Assembly: GCA_934130355.1 (NCBI GenBank)
Contig: CAKOXV010000007.1
Span: forward strand, 17,964-81,963
Reading direction: 5' to 3'
From: an uncultured Clostridia bacterium
Lineage (GTDB): Bacteria > Bacillota > Clostridia > TANB77 > CAG-508
DNA: 64,000 nucleotides
Shown: positions 1 to 7,197 of the stretch, in pieces
How the letters are laid out: every line of letters begins with the position of its first letter
Position numbering within the stretch: position 1 is the first letter of the stretch
Program-made: the position numbers and the translations under genes
The notes under the pieces: model-generated
The model's database searches: none
The model's input: only the letters and a program-made list of their open reading frames with translations
Told to the model about the DNA's origin: nothing

Positions 1-1
1 T

Positions 2-1309
2 TTTCTTATTAACTTTCCATAAAAAATACAGTTCATTTTCTTCAATGGATTCTTTACTAGATAATTGAGCTATATCTTTTATTCCTGTACTTATTCCTAA
101 TAAAGACATTAAACCAGTTATTCCTTCAAAAGAAAAATGATTATACATACCAATTGAACATACTATAAAAGTCAATCCTACATCTATTCCAATTTTTTTT
201 ATTAAGTGATTTCTATTTTTATGCAATATATTGTTCATTTTATTTATCTCTGGTTGAATTAAGTCACTATAAGCATCTTGATAATCTTTTTCTGTTTTTA
301 AATTATTAATTTGAATGATTTCTCGTAGTTTATCCCTATATACAAGGAAAGAATCATAATCATTGTCTCTTATCTTTAACAAATTTTCTATATTTACATT
401 TTCAATTAATGGCAAAATGGGTTTTATATAATTTAAGGTATTTTGTGTTGCAAAATCATTTTGCTCTAAACTTTTCATTATCAAAGTATCTATAGGCCTA
501 TTAGTTAAATATGTTGTTTTATCATGTTCTCTCCAAATACTATGTAATAAAAAATCATCAATTATTGGATCTATAAGGTAATCTACATATCCTATTTTTT
601 CGAAATCCTCGAAGGATACAGTTGTATCTGGAATATCAATATACTTTTTAAAAACTTTTGACTTTCTTTTTGCTCCACAAACAATACTTCCTGGTAATAT
701 TAAATCAGATTTTGGATCAACATAGATGTATAAATCTTTTTTTTCATGTTTTGTATATATTGTGAAATCTAATTTCATTTCTTTTTTTATATATTCTTTT
801 ATATTTTCGGCCTGTTTTAGTAATTTTTCTTCTTTTTTTAATTGCTCATGTAGGCAATCTTTACAAATATTTATTCTAAGAGTATAAAAACCTATTATTC
901 TTCTTAAAACTAAAGGTTTTATATATAGTAATAATAATATATCTTCAATCAATCTTCTTCTATCTATTGGTAGTTTATAATGTGTATATTGTTGGTGATG
1001 ATAATCTATTGGTGAAGGAATTATTACTCTTTCGGCATATAATGTCGCAAAAAATGCAAGATTACTTAAATTTTTCATTTTGCATTCAAAACATGCACAA
1101 GGATAAACACTCCCTGAAATACTTGCATTAGTAGAAAAATTAAACAACGGGTCTCCTTTCACATATGCATTTGGAATACATTCGTATATAAATTCTACAA
1201 AACTCTGTAATTCCTTTTCTGGTAATTTATTTATTGTATCAAAAATATTGTCTATATTGCTAAATTTTAAATCATCGAAATGGTTGTACATATCTTCTAC
1301 ATCTAACAT
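2..1309 (-). CDS. Unknown protein, partial (C-terminus beyond window)
   Basis: An uninterrupted leftward reading frame of 436 codons runs from an ATG at 1309 off the left edge. The ATG lies seven bases after the Fic stop, so the two are probably translated together. I do not recognise the family. Visible features are two cysteine pairs near the N-terminal third (CACFEC and CKDC), which could hold a metal, a lysine/glutamate-rich helical stretch after them, and near the cut end a hydrophobic segment (LTFIVCSIG) that may span the membrane. Its place behind a repressor and a Fic protein suggests cargo of the mobile element. Function is not assignable. Confidence 0.75.
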   Translation of the reverse strand, partial: MLDVEDMYNHFDDLKFSNIDNIFDTINKLPEKELQSFVEFIYECIPNAYVKGDPLFNFSTNASISGSVYPCACFECKMKNLSNLAFFATLYAERVIIPSPIDYHHQQYTHYKLPIDRRRLIEDILLLLYIKPLVLRRIIGFYTLRINICKDCLHEQLKKEEKLLKQAENIKEYIKKEMKLDFTIYTKHEKKDLYIYVDPKSDLILPGSIVCGAKRKSKVFKKYIDIPDTTVSFEDFEKIGYVDYLIDPIIDDFLLHSIWREHDKTTYLTNRPIDTLIMKSLEQNDFATQNTLNYIKPILPLIENVNIENLLKIRDNDYDSFLVYRDKLREIIQINNLKTEKDYQDAYSDLIQPEINKMNNILHKNRNHLIKKIGIDVGLTFIVCSIGMYNHFSFEGITGLMSLLGISTGIKDIAQLSSKESIEENELYFLWKVNKK

Positions 1310-1315
1310 ATCTTA

Positions 1316-1996
1316 TTATCCTTTATACCCAAATTTATCCATTCTTTCTTCTTCTCTAGTAGATAATTCTTTTAGCCATTCAGCTAAACCATTACTATCA
1401 TTATTTCTTAAAAATTCAAAATACTTTACCCTATCTTCTTTAGCTATAACAACAGGTGTCAAGTCATTTTTTAATAATTCATAATTTATAAGTAATCTAC
1501 CTGTTCTTCCATTTCCATCTTCAAAAGGATGTATTTTTTCAAAATCAATATGATATTTAGCAATTTTAGTAAAAATATCCTGTTCATCGTGATTATAATT
1601 ATATATATAATACATCATTAAATTTGGAACTTTTTCAGGCTCTGGTGGGATATGTTCACTACCTTGAATAAATACTTGCACAGTTCTATAACCTTCAGTA
1701 TCTTTAATATCTCTATTTATAGTTTCATTTAATTTTTTTATAAATCTCTCATCAAATTCTTCATTATTTTGTAAATTCTTAAAAACTAATTCTAAAGCTT
1801 TTTTATGGTTTATAGCCTCATATATTTCCCTTGGCTCTTTCCCTTCGATTTTAAAGCTATTGTCGTTGTAAAGAATAGCATAAGTTTCAGCATAAGTAAG
1901 GGTACTTCCTTCAATAGCATTTGAATGATAAGTACTTCTTGTAATTAAATCTTCTAAATAATCTTTATTATTTAAAATAAATTCTAAAATTTTCAT
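1316..1996 (-). CDS. Fic-domain protein (predicted AMPylator)
   Basis: 226 residues. The Fic core motif HPFEDGNGRTGR is intact at residues 156-167, with the catalytic His156 and the anion-hole and Arg residues needed to transfer AMP (or another nucleotide part) onto a hydroxyl of a target protein. An N-terminal inhibitory motif of the S/T-x3-E-G type (S25 to E29-G30) is also visible, so this is an autoinhibited enzyme of the class with an N-terminal inhibitory helix, and no separate antitoxin is needed. It lies 16 bases after the XRE regulator gene and just ahead of the unknown 436-codon gene. The start ATG at 1996 follows a GAGGAAA ribosome-binding site. The target is unknown. Confidence 0.92.
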   Translation of the reverse strand: MKILEFILNNKDYLEDLITRSTYHSNAIEGSTLTYAETYAILYNDNSFKIEGKEPREIYEAINHKKALELVFKNLQNNEEFDERFIKKLNETINRDIKDTEGYRTVQVFIQGSEHIPPEPEKVPNLMMYYIYNYNHDEQDIFTKIAKYHIDFEKIHPFEDGNGRTGRLLINYELLKNDLTPVVIAKEDRVKYFEFLRNNDSNGLAEWLKELSTREEERMDKFGYKG

Positions 1997-2012
1997 AAAC
2001 GTTTCCTCTTTC

Positions 2013-2762
2013 TTATAATCTACTCATTATATCAATATACTCTTCAGCAGTTAATACTGTTTTAGGCAAATGTAATTGGGTATAATAAGTATCTTTATTT
2101 TTTTGATATATAGCATCAATAATTTTACAATTTTCATCTTTATCAATTGTCATTACTAAACCAAGCACATTATATTTTTGTGATAATTTTGTAGTATATA
2201 AAGCAATTCTATCAGTGGCATCAAGTGGCATTTCTTCATCATCAAAAGAATCAATTTCAACAATTATAATACTATTTTCTAAATCTTTAATTTTCATCAT
2301 GATTTGTGGTTTAGGATCCTTACTATTTACAAAATCATTAAATATATTATCTATTTCTAACATCGAAATATTAGTATTTGTTATAGTTTCTCCAAAAGTA
2401 GTTTTTCCTACACCACAACATAATTCGTTTATTGCTATGCTTAGTGTAGTATCATTTTTATAGATTTCTTTTACTTTATCCATTCTCTTTTTTGTAAAGT
2501 TATATTTATCTTTAATAGCAGATATATCTAGTGTATCTCTATCTGTTTCATCTACAAATACATCTGGTGTTCTTCCAAGTAAATAATCTATTGAAACATT
2601 AAAAATTGTGGCTAACTTTTTTATTGCTTCTATATTTGGCTCTCTCATATCTAATTCATATTTTGATATTGCTGCAGGTTCTACTCCTAATCTTGTTGCA
2701 ATATCTTTTTGAGTAAATCCATTTTTTTCTCTTAAATACTTTATTCTTTCGCCATTTGTCAT
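2013..2762 (-). CDS. XRE-family repressor with unknown C-terminal domain
   Basis: 249 residues. Residues 1-65 form a Cro/C1-type helix-turn-helix (GFTQKDIATRLGVEPAAISKYE). The rest, about 180 residues, is a mixed alpha/beta domain I do not recognise; it is not an obvious S24 peptidase or ImmA metalloprotease. The gene leads the leftward operon with fic and the unknown protein. Its promoter and the rightward promoter of the mobilizable element both contain a TATCC-N5-GGATA palindrome, so this protein is the natural candidate for the repressor of both directions. Ribosome-binding site AAGGAG lies nine bases before the ATG. Confidence 0.88.
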   Translation of the reverse strand: MTNGERIKYLREKNGFTQKDIATRLGVEPAAISKYELDMREPNIEAIKKLATIFNVSIDYLLGRTPDVFVDETDRDTLDISAIKDKYNFTKKRMDKVKEIYKNDTTLSIAINELCCGVGKTTFGETITNTNISMLEIDNIFNDFVNSKDPKPQIMMKIKDLENSIIIVEIDSFDDEEMPLDATDRIALYTTKLSQKYNVLGLVMTIDKDENCKIIDAIYQKNKDTYYTQLHLPKTVLTAEEYIDIMSRL

Positions 2763-2792
2763 AATATTTTCTCCTTCTTAATTTATGTTTAA

Positions 2793-2821
2793 ATTTTATC
2801 ATATCCATTTTGGAAAGTCAA
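2793..2821 (-). promoter_or_regulatory. Promoter of the xre-fic operon
   Basis: Read leftward: TTGACT (2821-2816), a 17-base spacer, TAAAAT (2798-2793). One TATCC-type operator half-matches inside the spacer (2802-2816), which predicts autorepression. Confidence 0.75.
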
Positions 2822-3024
2822 TAATTGCTGAAAATTAAATATTTTTACTATAAAAGTTTTAGATAGTTTAAAAAATTTTGAAAAAGGTATTGACAATATA
2901 TCCATTTTGGATTATTATATAAATATCCAAAACGGATATAGACAAATTTGAAAGGAGGCATACTATAAAAGTAAAATATGAATAGAGATTTATTTTTTTA
3001 CTTTTCAAGTATCCAAAATGGATT
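2802..3024. promoter_or_regulatory. Four operator sites, TATCC-N5-GGATA
   Basis: Four related 15-base palindromes occur at 2802-2816, 2899-2913, 2924-2938 (TATCCAAAACGGATA, perfect arms) and 3010-3024. They sit in the leftward promoter, in the rightward promoter (two) and in the leader just before the HTH gene. Spacing and symmetry are like a phage or ICE immunity region. Binding by the adjacent XRE protein is inferred. Confidence 0.82.
2890..2918 (+). promoter_or_regulatory. Rightward promoter of the mobilizable element
   Basis: TTGACA (2890-2895), 17-base spacer, TATTAT (2913-2918). An operator (2899-2914) fills the spacer and a second, fully symmetric one (2924-2938) covers the start region, so bound repressor would block RNA polymerase. 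Confidence 0.85.
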
Positions 3025-3051
3025 TATAAAATTTTAAAGGAGGACAAAGTT

Positions 3052-3297
3052 ATGAATGAAAATTTTAGTGAAGAACTTAAGAAAGAATTAGTAAAACAAG
3101 CTATAAAAAGCTTAGATGACCCATTTAAAATGCTAACTGTAAAAGATGTAGCAAAAGATTTATATATGGGAGAAAACAAAACAAACGAAATATTTAATCG
3201 TGCAGATTTTCCATCTGTGAATATTGGTAAAACAAGAAAAATACAAAAAATTGCTTATATTCTTTGGAAGATGGAAAAAAGGATTGATGTTATATGA
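3052..3297 (+). CDS. Small helix-turn-helix DNA-binding protein (possible excisionase or activator)
   Basis: 81 residues; a MerR/Xis-like winged helix can be read in the middle (LTVKDVAKDLYMGENKTNEIFNR), followed by a basic strand (GKTRKIQK). This is the layout of small excisionases and transcriptional accessory proteins that precede replication and integrase genes in integrative elements. AAAGGAGG lies ten bases before the ATG. It is the first gene of the rightward unit and its leader carries the fourth operator. Excisionase versus regulator cannot be decided from sequence alone. Confidence 0.75.
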   Translation: MNENFSEELKKELVKQAIKSLDDPFKMLTVKDVAKDLYMGENKTNEIFNRADFPSVNIGKTRKIQKIAYILWKMEKRIDVI

Positions 3298-3449
3298 AAA
3301 ATTTAAAAAGCATTTATACAAAAGTACACTTTGGCGAGCAGACTTTTGCACAAATGCCACATAAAGATATTCGCAATCTTTATATAAATAGTATATCATT
3401 TTTCCTTATTTTTAACAATAGAAAATTAAGTAGAAATACTGGAAAGTGA
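3294..3449 (+). CDS. Small ORF of 51 codons, coupled to the HTH gene
   Basis: An ATG at 3294 overlaps the TGA of the previous gene (ATGA), and the frame stays open for 51 codons, ending eight bases before the next gene. This coupling is typical of real small genes in compact mobile elements. The product is basic (MKNLKSIYTKVHF...) with a short hydrophobic stretch (SISFFLIF). No family recognised. It could also be non-coding spacer; the coupling is the main support. Confidence 0.4.
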   Translation: MKNLKSIYTKVHFGEQTFAQMPHKDIRNLYINSISFFLIFNNRKLSRNTGK

Positions 3450-3456
3450 GTAAATT

Positions 3457-4260
3457 ATGGAAAAAACAAAAAGATATTATTGGATAAAATTGAAAACTGA
3501 TTTCTTTAATTTAGCTGAAATAGATTTCTTATTATCACAAAAAGATGGTTGTCAGTATATAGTTTTATATCAAATGCTATGCTTACAAACTGCTAACAAT
3601 AATGGAGAATTAGCATCACGAGTTGGAGAAATGATTATTCCATACGATCCAGATAAAATAGCAAGAGATACTAAATATTTTAGTAAAGATACTGTTATTG
3701 TTGCTATGGAACTATTTAAAAAACTAAATTTAATTTATACAGATGATGGAATTTGCCTAAAAATAGCTGGATTTGAAAATATGGTGGGTAGTGAAACTGG
3801 TTGGGCAAAACAAAAAAGAGAACAAAGAGAAAAGCAGAAATTATTAAGTGGACAATGTCCACCAAATAGTCCACCAGAGATAGATATAGATAAAGAGTTA
3901 GATATAGAGATAGATGAAGATATAGAAAATAATGGATTGAATGATGGATTAGATTTAATTAATTTAAAATTAAATAAAACAAATTTAGTGCAAAAAGAAA
4001 CAACAAAATATAATGCAATTTTTATACAAAAGAAGATATATTTTGAAAATTTGGAGTATTTACCGGAGAGTGTACTAACTCAAATAAAACTATATCAATT
4101 GGCAGTAAAAAGATTATATGACAATAAACAAGGTGAATTATTGGAAAAAGTGACTTTACCTATACTAGAAAAAGTATTTGGTAATATCTTAAAAAATAAA
4201 AATATTGAAAACATAATAGAATATTATATTTCAAGTTTGATAAATGAACTTGCAAAATAG
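3457..4260 (+). CDS. Phage-type replisome organizer, N-terminal domain protein
   Basis: 267 residues. The first 125 residues match the replisome-organizer N-terminal domain of phage and ICE replication proteins (opening KRYYWIKLKTDFF, then DKIARDTKYFSKDTVIVAMELF), a winged helix that binds an origin and recruits helicase loader. A proline/acidic linker follows, with repeated ID/ED/IE residues at about 140-165 that come from a near-repetitive GATATAGAT-type DNA tract at about 3883-3935. The C-terminal 100 residues are DnaD-like in length. The gene suggests the excised element can replicate. Confidence 0.82.
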   Translation: MEKTKRYYWIKLKTDFFNLAEIDFLLSQKDGCQYIVLYQMLCLQTANNNGELASRVGEMIIPYDPDKIARDTKYFSKDTVIVAMELFKKLNLIYTDDGICLKIAGFENMVGSETGWAKQKREQREKQKLLSGQCPPNSPPEIDIDKELDIEIDEDIENNGLNDGLDLINLKLNKTNLVQKETTKYNAIFIQKKIYFENLEYLPESVLTQIKLYQLAVKRLYDNKQGELLEKVTLPILEKVFGNILKNKNIENIIEYYISSLINELAK

Positions 4261-4272
4261 GAGGTCAAGATT

Positions 4273-5451
4273 ATGAAGAAGAAAAGAAGAAGAGGAAATG
4301 GCGAAGGCACAATATTTGAAGATAAGAAAAATAAAAGATGGATTGGGCAATATATATCAGGAACATCTGCAGAAGGAAAAGCCATTAGAAAATCAGTATA
4401 TGGAAAAACTCAAAAAGAGGTTTTAAATAAATTAAATGAGATTAAATATAAAATGAATAATGACATGTACGTTGAAAAAAATGGAATTGAATTAGTAAAA
4501 ATTATGGAAGATATTAGAGAAGAAAAACTGGCATCTAATACAATTTCAGGTGGTCAATATGCTAGATTAAAATGGACTATCAATAAAATTAAAAATAGCA
4601 AAATTGGAAATATGAAAATACAAGATATAACCAAAGATGATATTCAAGAATTTTTAAACTCTATTAAAGATTTAAGTGATTCGTATATCAAGAAAATTTA
4701 TGAACAATTTGTACAAGCATATCGTAGAGCAGAAATTAAAAAATACATTTCATATAACCCAATGTATGAAGTTATAAAGCCTAAAAGCAATAAGCAAACA
4801 AAAGTAGTTGAAGCATTAAATATCAATGTGCAAAAAGAATTTACACAATATTTGGATAAAGTTTCAATAGAAAATGAACCATATAAAAATATATTTTTAA
4901 TACAAATTTATATGGGATTAAGAATAGGCGAGGTACTTGCATTAAGCAAAGAAAATGTTGATTTAGAAAATAAAGTTTTATATGTTAAGAGAACACTAAC
5001 AAATGACAAAGAATTTGACATTATTTTAGGAAATAAGACAAAAACATATTCAGGTAATAGAACTTTACCTATTCCAGATTTTTTAGTACCAATTTTTGAA
5101 GAACAATTAAAATATACAAATGAAAATTTACACAATTTAATATTTACAAATAATGATAGTTATATAAGAACATCTGCAATTAATAAAGAACTAAAAAGAA
5201 TTTTCAAAGAAGAATTAAATTTAGATCCTAAAAATATAAGTACACATTGTTTAAGACATACCTATGGTACAAGATGTATTGAAGCAGGAATGACAGCAGT
5301 TGTTTTGCAAAGATTAATGGGACACAAAGATGTAACTGTAACTTTAAATACATACACATCTGTGTTCAATAAATTTAAAGAAGATGAACTTGAAAAAGTA
5401 AATACTTATTTGAATAATAACCAATTAAATTTTGTAAATAACAGCAATTAA
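4273..5451 (+). CDS. int: Tyrosine recombinase (element integrase)
   Basis: 392 residues, the length of Tn916-type integrases. The N-terminal RRRGNGEGTIFED and RWIGQYI strands are the arm-type DNA-binding domain (AP2-like), followed by a SAM-like core-binding domain. The catalytic domain shows Arg in GLRIGEVLAL, the HxxR box in THCLRHTYGT, the second His in LMGHKDV and the tyrosine nucleophile in LNTYTSVF. All active-site residues are present. Twelve bases separate it from the replication gene, with AGGAGG before the ATG. Confidence 0.95.
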   Translation: MKKKRRRGNGEGTIFEDKKNKRWIGQYISGTSAEGKAIRKSVYGKTQKEVLNKLNEIKYKMNNDMYVEKNGIELVKIMEDIREEKLASNTISGGQYARLKWTINKIKNSKIGNMKIQDITKDDIQEFLNSIKDLSDSYIKKIYEQFVQAYRRAEIKKYISYNPMYEVIKPKSNKQTKVVEALNINVQKEFTQYLDKVSIENEPYKNIFLIQIYMGLRIGEVLALSKENVDLENKVLYVKRTLTNDKEFDIILGNKTKTYSGNRTLPIPDFLVPIFEEQLKYTNENLHNLIFTNNDSYIRTSAINKELKRIFKEELNLDPKNISTHCLRHTYGTRCIEAGMTAVVLQRLMGHKDVTVTLNTYTSVFNKFKEDELEKVNTYLNNNQLNFVNNSN

Positions 5452-5468
5452 ATACCAAATATATAGTA

Positions 5469-5517
5469 TTGCAAGCTTCCTATTTGTAAGTACAACTACT
5501 ACAAATAGAGCTTGCAA
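5469..5517. other. Candidate origin of transfer (inverted repeat before mobC)
   Basis: Imperfect inverted repeat: left arm 5469-5488 (TTGCAAGC...CTATTTGTA), right arm 5500-5517 (TACAAATAG...GCTTGCAA), a two-base bulge and an 11-base loop. It lies in the 123-base gap before the MobC-relaxase pair, the usual oriT position for MOBP elements. There is no U-run after the right arm, so a plain terminator is less likely. The downstream GGGAGAACCC tract (5522-5531) may be part of the nic region. Confidence 0.55.
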
Positions 5518-5574
5518 AAATTGGGAGAACCCAACCCCCTTTAATTTGTTTTAGGGAAAACAAGGAGGAATAGA

Positions 5575-5883
5575 ATGCCTAAAGATAAAAAAATAAATAT
5601 ACGATTATCTGAAAAAGAAAAAAGCATAATTGAATCAAAGGCAAAGAAATGTAATATGACAATTACAAAATTTATTGTAAGTTCATGTTTAAAAGATAAA
5701 ATTATTATTGTAAATGGATTAGATAAAATTGATAGTGAACTTAGAAGAATAGGAAATAATATTAATCAATTAACAAGACTTGCAAATGAAAAATTAATTA
5801 CAGTAGTTGACTTGAAAGAACTGAGAATGGAAGTGAATAACATATGGCAATTATTGAAGCAATTAGTTCAAAAGCAAACTTAA
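5575..5883 (+). CDS. mobC: MobC-type mobilization accessory protein
   Basis: 102 residues. The N-terminus is ribbon-helix-helix-like (INIRLSEKEKSIIESKAKKCNMT), and the mid-region IGNNINQLTRLAN is the hallmark of the bacterial mobilization protein MobC family, which binds oriT and helps the relaxase to nick. It overlaps the relaxase start by 40 bases in another frame, which implies translational coupling. AAGGAGG lies six bases before the ATG. Confidence 0.93.
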   Translation: MPKDKKINIRLSEKEKSIIESKAKKCNMTITKFIVSSCLKDKIIIVNGLDKIDSELRRIGNNINQLTRLANEKLITVVDLKELRMEVNNIWQLLKQLVQKQT

Positions 5884-7079
5884 AAACAATTATAAATTAT
5901 GTTACACAAGACAAGAAAACAAATGATAATTTGATAACAGGAAAAGATTGTTTAGCAGAAAGTAGTTTAGAAGAAATGTTATATACAAAAGAATTATACA
6001 ACAAAAATAATGGTAGACAGTATATACACATTATTCAATCATTTGACCCAAATGATAATTTATCTGCAGAACAAGTTCATAATACAGGTATTAAATTAGC
6101 AGAAAAATTCAATGGATACCAGGTATTAGTTGCAACACATATTGATAAAAATCATTTGCATAATCATCTAGTTGTAAATTCAGTTTCATTTGAAAATGGA
6201 TATAAAATTCAAATGAGTAAAAAGGATTTGCAAGATTTAAAAGATTATTCGGACAAGTTGTGTTTAGAGATAGGAGCTTCAGTAATTCCTAAAAGAGAAA
6301 ATACACAATATATAAAAAGAAATGAATATAGAGTTGCTGAACAAGGTAAGAGTTGGAAATTTAAACTAATAAATGCAATTGATTTATCTCTAGCAGAAAG
6401 TAGTAACAAAGAGCAATTTATAAAATCAATGAATAAGTTAGGTTATGAAGTGAATTGGACTGATACTAGAAAATATATTACATATACAACACCTGAAGGA
6501 TATAAATGCAGAGATAATAAATTATATAAAGAAAAATATACAAAAGGAGTAATGGAAAATGAATTTAGAAGAATTAAAGAAGAACAATCAAATAGTACAA
6601 GAAAGTCAATTAATTCCATCAGTAGTAAAGATGGACTATTATCTAATAGAGCCAATAATTCTACAAGATTTGTACCAATGGAATATGAAAATGAAAGAAG
6701 ATATAGCACAGATGAGAAAGAAACTTATAGATACACAGGAAAGCATATCAAGGGACAATATTCAAATAAACGAGCAAATGAAAAAATTGGTAGAGGAGAA
6801 AATCAAAGATCAGTTTTATTATCTGAAGCGAGATTTGAAACAAACGGAAGAAGAACAGAAAGAGAAAATTACAGAGGCAAAATGGAAAACGGGATTTGTA
6901 ACATTCTTGGTGGGATTGTTGCTATCAGCAATATGGTTTCTAACTCACAAGTAAATCATAGACCTAAAAGAAGAATTAGAAGATATAGAACTTTGTCTAA
7001 ACAGGCTATGAAAGAATATGCAATGAAAAAAGCTAATTCTAGTAGTTTTTATTGTGAAGAAGATGAAGAGGAAATGTAG
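5844..7079 (+). CDS. mobA: MOBP-type relaxase/mobilization nuclease
   Basis: 411 residues. The N-terminal 190 residues are the relaxase domain: a Tyr candidate in NYVTQDKKT near residue 18, and the metal-binding triad HIDKNHLHNH near residues 99-108. It should nick one strand at oriT and pilot the DNA into a recipient using another element's transfer machinery; no type IV secretion or coupling genes are visible here. The C-terminal 170 residues are low-complexity, basic and serine/asparagine/arginine-rich, consistent with a region constrained by the gene nested in another frame (6559-6954). Confidence 0.93.
   Translation: MAIIEAISSKANLKTIINYVTQDKKTNDNLITGKDCLAESSLEEMLYTKELYNKNNGRQYIHIIQSFDPNDNLSAEQVHNTGIKLAEKFNGYQVLVATHIDKNHLHNHLVVNSVSFENGYKIQMSKKDLQDLKDYSDKLCLEIGASVIPKRENTQYIKRNEYRVAEQGKSWKFKLINAIDLSLAESSNKEQFIKSMNKLGYEVNWTDTRKYITYTTPEGYKCRDNKLYKEKYTKGVMENEFRRIKEEQSNSTRKSINSISSKDGLLSNRANNSTRFVPMEYENERRYSTDEKETYRYTGKHIKGQYSNKRANEKIGRGENQRSVLLSEARFETNGRRTERENYRGKMENGICNILGGIVAISNMVSNSQVNHRPKRRIRRYRTLSKQAMKEYAMKKANSSSFYCEEDEEEM
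6559..6954 (+). CDS. Nested mobilization gene in the relaxase gene: coiled coil plus C-terminal membrane helix
   Basis: 131 codons in the +1 frame relative to the relaxase, wholly inside its 3' half. It has its own ribosome-binding site (AAAAGGAG, nine bases before the ATG at 6559). The product looks like a real protein: long charged helices (EDIAQMRKKLIDTQESI, LKQTEEEQKEKITEAKW) and a final hydrophobic anchor (GFVTFLVGLLLSAIWFLTHK). The arrangement resembles mbeB/mbeD inside mbeA of ColE1 and mobB inside mobA of RSF1010. A mobilization role at the membrane is inferred. Confidence 0.75.
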   Translation: MNLEELKKNNQIVQESQLIPSVVKMDYYLIEPIILQDLYQWNMKMKEDIAQMRKKLIDTQESISRDNIQINEQMKKLVEEKIKDQFYYLKRDLKQTEEEQKEKITEAKWKTGFVTFLVGLLLSAIWFLTHK

Positions 7080-7197
7080 AAAATCACTATATAATCTAGT
7101 TTTTATTATAATAAATGAAAAAAATTTATAAAAATAATGACAAAAAAATGTCAATATGATACAATTAATTTGTATTATAAAATTTTGAGGTGATATT

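Noticed and set aside
2978..3037. 19-codon ORF in the element's leader after AAAGGAGG
   Set aside because: The site is about 19 bases from the ATG, too far for normal initiation, and the ORF overlaps the fourth operator. It is more likely leader sequence.
5469..5517. Plain intrinsic terminator after the integrase
   Set aside because: The right arm is followed by AAAAATTGGG rather than a T-run, so an oriT-type repeat fits better.
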